Positions 7,719 through 11,453 of a stretch of 11,453 nt of DNA are shown piece by piece; within the stretch, counting starts at the first letter, position 1, and each line of letters starts with the position of its first letter. Under the pieces are notes generated by a model. The model did not search any database. It saw only the letters and a list, made by a program, of their open reading frames with translations, and was not told the DNA's origin. The position numbers and the translations under genes were made by a program. The stretch spans positions 1 to 11,453 of the forward strand of contig CAZQHK010000063.1 of the NCBI GenBank assembly GCA_964593455.1. The letters are read 5' to 3'. Source of the DNA: CAZQHK01 sp964593455. GTDB lineage: Bacteria; Muiribacteriota; CAYSPT01.

Positions 7719-7739
7719 GAGGGAGCGCACAGCTTCCTC
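7719..7739 (-). terminator. Hairpin just past the Na/Pi cotransporter gene
   Basis: GAGGGAGC (7719-7726), loop GCACA, GCTTCCTC (7732-7739) form an 8-bp stem with one G-U type pair, starting 10 nt after the transporter stop. No clear U-run follows on the minus strand, so it may be a weak terminator or a 3'-end stabiliser. Confidence 0.4.
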
Positions 7740-7749
7740 AACCTAATTA

Positions 7750-9540
7750 TCAGTGAATGTGCTTATGCTTTTTTACCACGTCAGCGATATTGTTGCAGTG
7801 ATCGGCGATACGTTCCAGATTGGAAATGATGTCCAGAAAAATAATACCGGCGGTTGGATGGCAGATTTTTTTATTGAGACGCTCGATATGGGCCTGTCGA
7901 AGGCTCTCTTCCATCTCGTCGATCCGCGCCTCGGAGCTGTACACATCATCAGCCAGGTCTTTGTCGTTCTGATCGAGCGCTTCAGCCGCGGCAGCCAGGA
8001 TATCGGTCACCGCCCGGTAGATCGTTCGAAGATCGTCCAGGGCGTATTCGCTGAAGATAAGGCCGTCTTCCTGTTTCCTGATAACCAGTTCCGCAATATT
8101 CTCAACGTGATCGCCCACCCGTTCCAAATCCTTGGCTACATATAACAGGTTTGACACCCATTCAGACTGCACACGAGAGAGGTCCTTTTCGGCAATGAGT
8201 ACCAGGTAATGGGTGATTTCGTGTTCCAGATTATCCACCGCCTGCTCATTTTCGAAGACTGCCGCCAAAGATTCTTCGTCATCTTTGAACAGTGCGGTAA
8301 AGGTATCTTTGAGCATGGTTCGGCCCAGGTTGGCCATGCGGTGAAGCTCTTTGATGGTGGCGCTTATAGCCATAAAAGGAGTGTGCAGGAGACGTTTATC
8401 AAGCCAGCGGGGGTCCTGTGATACCGGTTCGTCACCCGGAATAACCTTCCGGGTGAGACGGGTGAATACCTTGATAAACGGGAGAAATATAATAGTATTG
8501 ACCACGTTGAACAGGGTATGTGAGTTAGCAATGTGCCGCTCGATGGTAGCCGGATCGTTGGCGACGCCGGGTGTGACGACATCAACCAACCGGCAGAACA
8601 GTTTGAGCATGATGAAAACGTATACCACTCCGATGATGTTAAACAGCGCGTGTGACAGGGCTGCCCGTTTGGCCGACACATTGGTCCCGATACACGCCAA
8701 CAGCGCGGTAATAGTGGTCCCTATATTCTCCCCCAGGATAAAGGGCACCGCGATTTCGAAGCCGATAAGGCCCGATCCGGCCATTCCCATGGTCAGACCT
8801 ATGGTGGCACTGGAGGACTGCAGCAGCATGGTCATAACCGCTCCGGCGATAACCGCCAGGCTTGGGTTGTTGCGAAACATCATGAATACATCCTTGACCG
8901 CGCCGCTTTCCTTGAGGGGAGTCAAGGCGCCCTTCATGATACTCAATCCCAGGAACAACAGGCCGAACCCGAGCAGCACCTGCCCGGTCTCCCGCCACTT
9001 GCGGTCTTTGGAAAACAACGACATGAAAAACCCTACCCCAGCGGCTGGAAGGGCGTAGGCGGAAATCTTGAAGGCGATAAGCTGGGCGGTGATAGTGGTA
9101 CCTATATTGGCCCCCAGGATAACACCGATGGCCTGGGCCAGGGTCATAAAACCCGAGTTGACGAAACCGATCACCATGACGGTAGTGGCAGAGGAACTCT
9201 GGATAATTGCCGTTACACCGGCTCCGACCATCACGGCCGATACCGGGTTCGAGGTAATGGTTTCCAGGAACTGTTTGAGCCGTTTGCCCGCCAGTTTCTG
9301 AAGACCGTGCGACATTATCTGCATGCCGAACAGAAATATGCCAAGCCCGCCTACGGAGCTAAAGGCAATGGATTTAAACACGGCGCCGGATAAGGAACTC
9401 CACACCAGCAGCGCCAGCAGCACCACCAGCCCGCCGCAGCGGAAACCGGTCTTTATTTTCTTGATGCGGGCGCGCTTGCTGCGTTCCTCTTCGTTAACCG
9501 TTTCACCGGTAATTCCATCTACATCATCAATAGCAATCAA
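7750..9540 (-). CDS. Na+/phosphate cotransporter family protein with PhoU-like domain
   Basis: A 596-aa inner-membrane transporter of the NptA/YjbB type, predicted to move inorganic phosphate with Na+. After a 30-residue charged cytoplasmic start come two inverted-repeat transport modules. The first has QSSSATT (114-120) and GANIGTT (143-149); the second has QSSSATIG (241-248) and GENIGTT (270-276). The C-terminal part (about 400-590) is a PhoU-like helical domain with two matching metal-binding motifs, LERVGDHVENIAE (472-484) and NLERIADHCNNIAD (574-587). Bacterial members of this fused form have been linked to phosphate export or phosphate homeostasis. TTG 9538-9540 is the best start: AGGGG lies about 8 nt upstream and there is no early in-frame ATG. 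It follows the zinc-ribbon gene by 27 nt and is probably the last gene of the STAS operon. Confidence 0.92.
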   Translation of the reverse strand: MIAIDDVDGITGETVNEEERSKRARIKKIKTGFRCGGLVVLLALLVWSSLSGAVFKSIAFSSVGGLGIFLFGMQIMSHGLQKLAGKRLKQFLETITSNPVSAVMVGAGVTAIIQSSSATTVMVIGFVNSGFMTLAQAIGVILGANIGTTITAQLIAFKISAYALPAAGVGFFMSLFSKDRKWRETGQVLLGFGLLFLGLSIMKGALTPLKESGAVKDVFMMFRNNPSLAVIAGAVMTMLLQSSSATIGLTMGMAGSGLIGFEIAVPFILGENIGTTITALLACIGTNVSAKRAALSHALFNIIGVVYVFIMLKLFCRLVDVVTPGVANDPATIERHIANSHTLFNVVNTIIFLPFIKVFTRLTRKVIPGDEPVSQDPRWLDKRLLHTPFMAISATIKELHRMANLGRTMLKDTFTALFKDDEESLAAVFENEQAVDNLEHEITHYLVLIAEKDLSRVQSEWVSNLLYVAKDLERVGDHVENIAELVIRKQEDGLIFSEYALDDLRTIYRAVTDILAAAAEALDQNDKDLADDVYSSEARIDEMEESLRQAHIERLNKKICHPTAGIIFLDIISNLERIADHCNNIADVVKKHKHIH

Positions 9541-9567
9541 GGTACTGTCCCCTGATTACCAACCTTA

Positions 9568-9717
9568 TCATAATTTCCTTTTAGAAACAGGCTTATAATC
9601 ATTTTTCTTTTTTTGTTCCTTCTGCCGACATTCACCACAAATTCCGTAAGACACCTTATGTTCGTCACCAGGTGTGTGCCACATTTCCTTTTTACATATA
9701 GAACAATAGCGTCTCAT
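9568..9717 (-). CDS. 49-aa zinc-ribbon protein (CxxC...CxxC)
   Basis: A small gene starting at ATG 9715-9717 and ending at TGA 9568-9570. It has Cys5-x2-Cys8 and Cys27-x2-Cys30, a SYGICGEC stretch and a very Lys-rich tail. The layout resembles the short CxWCKK...SHGICPxC motif seen at the ends of some bacterial signalling proteins (response regulators, STAS or GGDEF proteins), where it probably binds a metal. Here it stands alone: its start lies 6 nt after the stop of the STAS gene, and a GGGTGA Shine-Dalgarno overlaps that stop, suggesting translational coupling. The intact cysteine pairs and good ribosome site argue that it is a real gene. Function unknown; it could act with the STAS protein. 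Confidence 0.7.
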   Translation of the reverse strand: MRRYCSICKKEMWHTPGDEHKVSYGICGECRQKEQKKKNDYKPVSKRKL

Positions 9718-9723
9718 GGTGAT

Positions 9724-10182
9724 TCACCCAAGACAAGCCGCAACGGCTTCTTCTCTGGTGCAATAGACATCGATCTGGGTATCGATCTGGGCGGCTTTCA
9801 GAACGGTTTTTACTCCGCCCAGGGCACAGTACAGACAAAGTTTTCCTCCTTTATAATCCAATTGCCGGGAGGTGGAAATAATTAAATCGAGGCTTGAGCT
9901 GACCAGGTAACATACCCTGCTCAGATCGATAACCATTGTCGGGTGGCCCTGGCGGTAAATCCTGGTCAACGCGTCATGGAACAAGCAGGTACTGATATCG
10001 TCGACGAAACCGGAGGGTTTGACGATGATAATACCATATATTGAAGTTAGTCCCGTGGAGTCTGTTACCCTGATGAACAGTGGGTTTCTTTTACCTGGAG
10101 CACCACACTTCCCGCGGTTTCGGGATGGCATAGTGGTCAGGTTTGCAGTCAAGTGGTATTTGTAGGAATATCTTTTTGTCAT
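9724..10182 (-). CDS. STAS-domain protein (anti-sigma factor antagonist-like)
   Basis: A 152-aa protein if started at ATG 10182; ATG 10131 (135 aa) is an alternative and the frame is open to 10227. Residues about 49-150 form a STAS domain: GIIIVKPSGFVDD, a helix, MVIDLSRVCYLVSSSLDLI, GGKLCLYCALGGVKTVLKAAQID and a closing EEAVAAC. In SpoIIAA-like proteins the central motif is DSSGL with a phosphorylated Ser. Here it is VSSSL (94-98), so Ser95 remains but the Asp before it and the Gly after are replaced, which may alter regulation by phosphorylation. The first ~48 residues are basic, not STAS-like, and lie directly behind an integrase remnant (7 nt after its stop), so they may be of mobile-element origin. 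It is likely in an operon with the zinc-ribbon gene and the phosphate transporter. No partner anti-sigma factor is seen. Confidence 0.75.
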   Translation of the reverse strand: MTKRYSYKYHLTANLTTMPSRNRGKCGAPGKRNPLFIRVTDSTGLTSIYGIIIVKPSGFVDDISTCLFHDALTRIYRQGHPTMVIDLSRVCYLVSSSLDLIISTSRQLDYKGGKLCLYCALGGVKTVLKAAQIDTQIDVYCTREEAVAACLG

Positions 10183-10189
10183 TGATTTA

Positions 10190-10504
10190 TCACGCTGCCA
10201 ATAACTTGTCCATTGTCTTGGGAACATCCTCGATCATCGAAGGCAGCACGTGGCAGTATATATCCAGCGTCGTGCTGACCGAGCTGTGCCCCAGGATCAT
10301 CTGTACCACCTTCGGGTTAATTTCTTCTTTCAAGAGCAATGTCGCCGCGCTGTGGCGCAAGTCATGGAACCGTATCCGCGGCAGCCCGGCTCTCTCCAGC
10401 ACACGTCTGAATGAACGGTTAACCAGGTTTGACTTATGTACCGGGGTACCGAGTTTCGTCGTAAACACAAGTCCATCAGGAGTTTCAGAGATAAACCTAC
10501 GCAA
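10190..10504 (-). pseudogene. C-terminal fragment of a tyrosine recombinase/phage integrase
   Basis: About 104 residues match the catalytic end of the phage-type integrase family: GLVF...GTPVHKSNL, then RFHDLRHSAATLL (the HxLRH box with catalytic His and Arg), then VQMILGHSSVSTTLDIYCHV with the LGH box and the Tyr nucleophile. A full enzyme has about 300-400 aa; the core-binding N-terminal domain and the first catalytic Arg box are missing. The match fades at about 10500-10540, where IS-like sequence begins, and an in-frame TAG lies further upstream (near 10560). The fragment is therefore a remnant, most likely split by the adjacent IS1634-type element. A TTG at 10504 could nominally start it but has no good ribosome site. 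Confidence 0.75.
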
Positions 10505-10624
10505 CAGGCAGATAACCCAATAAAATAGCCACTTTTCAACATTTAAAACCGTATGCCCCTAAATTTTTCCATCTTCAGTATGCTCAAATCACAGAAATAA
10601 GTTCACTTTTCTTTACTTTCCCTG

Positions 10625-10653
10625 TTGATATGTAAGACCTAATTACTTATAAT
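10625..10653 (+). promoter_or_regulatory. Strong promoter for a leaderless transposase mRNA
   Basis: TTGATA (10625-10630), a 17-nt spacer and a perfect TATAAT (10648-10653). The transposase ATG begins at 10660, about 7 nt after the -10 box, where transcription itself is expected to start. No Shine-Dalgarno can fit, so translation should be leaderless. Confidence 0.75.
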
Positions 10654-10659
10654 GAAAAC

Positions 10660-11453
10660 ATGGCACACTTCCATGTAAAGCGCAAGAACGGAAGACCCTA
10701 TCTATATGTGCGAGAGATCGCCAGGGTCAAGGGTAAACCGAAGGTTATTTCTCAAGTCTATATCGGATCACCGGAAAAAGTCCGGGAGTTAGCCAGTGGT
10801 AAATCAGGAGGTAAAAAGACGCTCAAGGTCGAGGAGTTCGGAGCCTTGTGGCTGGGCAACCAGATCGATCAGGATATAGATGTGGCAGGCATTGTCGACG
10901 ATGTGATTCCTCGCGGAGCCCGGGAGACCGGCCCCACCGTAGGAGAATACTTTTGGTACTCAATTTTGAATCGCATGGTTGCCCCCAGGAGCAAGGCGGC
11001 GCTTTTCGATTGGTATAAGGGAACTGCTATCCAGCACATCCGTCCGGTCGCGATCAGGGAGCTTTCCAGTAAGCGTTTTTGGGAGAAGTGGGACCGGGTC
11101 ACAGAAGAGGACTTGCAAGAGATTTCTCAGCGTTTCTTCGGGCGGGTATGGGAGGTCGAATCTCCCGAAGCCGACTGCGCTTTGTGCGACACCAGCAATT
11201 ACTATACGTACATGAACAGCAAGACTGAGTCAGAACTGGCTCAGCGTGGCAAGAACAAGGATGGAAAGCATCATCTGAGGCAAATCGGGCTGGCACTGCT
11301 GGTGTCCCGCGGAAGCAGGTTGCCGCTCTTCTACCGGGCCTATCCGGGCAACCGCCACGATAGTCGGGAGTTCGAGGAACTCATGGATGAGATGTTCGGT
11401 GTTCTCTGCGGTCTCAACAAGACCAAGGAACGGCTGACGGTAGTTATCGACAA
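10660..11453 (+). CDS. IS1634-family (IS4 superfamily) transposase, 3' end outside the window
   Basis: The first 264 codons of a DDE transposase starting at ATG 10660. The N-terminus has the family's opening (HVKRKNGRPYLYVRE...KPKVISQVYIGSPEKV), followed by a helical region (WEKWDRVTEED...). The catalytic core begins with the first Asp at 177 in CDTSNYYTY, then the conserved LAQRGKNKDGKHHLRQIGLAL stretch (193-213) and LFYRAYPGNRHDSREF (223-238). The window ends two bases after Asp264 in TVVID, which is probably the second catalytic Asp. The catalytic Glu and the C-terminus lie beyond. No frameshift or stop is seen in the visible part, so the element may be intact and active. Family members are usually about 500-600 aa. 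Confidence 0.88.
   Translation, partial: MAHFHVKRKNGRPYLYVREIARVKGKPKVISQVYIGSPEKVRELASGKSGGKKTLKVEEFGALWLGNQIDQDIDVAGIVDDVIPRGARETGPTVGEYFWYSILNRMVAPRSKAALFDWYKGTAIQHIRPVAIRELSSKRFWEKWDRVTEEDLQEISQRFFGRVWEVESPEADCALCDTSNYYTYMNSKTESELAQRGKNKDGKHHLRQIGLALLVSRGSRLPLFYRAYPGNRHDSREFEELMDEMFGVLCGLNKTKERLTVVID

Larger units (their letters stand above)
10520..11453 (+). mobile_element. IS1634-family insertion sequence, left part (continues past the window)
   Basis: Defined by the IS1634-like transposase gene and its own promoter. The left boundary is approximate: integrase homology ends near 10500 and the A+T-rich stretch from about 10510 to 10600 should hold the left terminal inverted repeat. The right end is not in the window, so the inverted repeat and target duplication cannot be read. 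Confidence 0.6.

Noticed and set aside
8351..9058. 235-codon open frame on the plus strand
   Set aside because: It is antisense to the transporter's conserved repeats, whose QSSSAT and NIGTT motifs prove the minus strand is coding.
1..11453. CRISPR array, rRNA or tRNA genes
   Set aside because: No regularly spaced repeats and no rRNA or complete tRNA signature were seen on either strand.

Overview
The window looks like a scaffold piece from the genome of an uncultured or environmental Gram-negative bacterium. Evidence for this is a lipobox-bearing FecR protein, a CHASE2 adenylate cyclase with a periplasmic sensor, a TolB-type propeller remnant, and a 100-N scaffolding gap. Base composition is mixed at roughly 50% G+C, and several genes appear to start at TTG. 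A lineage such as the deltaproteobacterial groups or an FCB-type candidate phylum would fit, but this is a guess from gene content only.

Left part, plus strand (1-2946): the 3' remnant of a TolB/WD40-like beta-propeller gene, a FecR-domain lipoprotein and a CHASE2-class III adenylate cyclase with a TPR-like tail. The last two form a tight gene pair that probably links envelope sensing to cAMP synthesis.

Centre, minus strand (2962-7464), transcribed towards the cyclase and ending 15 nt from it: an RhlE-like DEAD-box RNA helicase, a multi-pass membrane protein whose tail resembles the GrpE beta-domain, and a divergent Hsp70-type ATPase with a glycine-rich membrane hairpin and no recognisable DnaK substrate-binding domain. 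The last two are 2 nt apart and look like a membrane-anchored Hsp70/nucleotide-exchange-factor module, the most novel item here. The helicase appears broken by a run of 100 N, but the gap is flanked by an identical 55-bp sequence. Removing N plus one copy (155 bp) restores the reading frame and gives a complete 394-aa helicase ending in an arginine-rich tail, 11 nt before the membrane protein start. The gap is therefore almost certainly an assembly artefact.

Right part, minus strand (7750-10182): a STAS-domain protein, a 49-aa CxxC...CxxC zinc-ribbon protein and a Na+/Pi cotransporter with a PhoU-like tail, closely spaced and probably co-transcribed.

Right end (10190-11453): the C-terminal catalytic third of a tyrosine recombinase, cut off at its 5' side, abuts the left end of an IS1634-family insertion sequence. 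The IS transposase runs out of the window and has a near-consensus promoter placed so that its mRNA should be leaderless. The integrase was probably split by this IS, and the STAS gene sits directly behind the integrase remnant.
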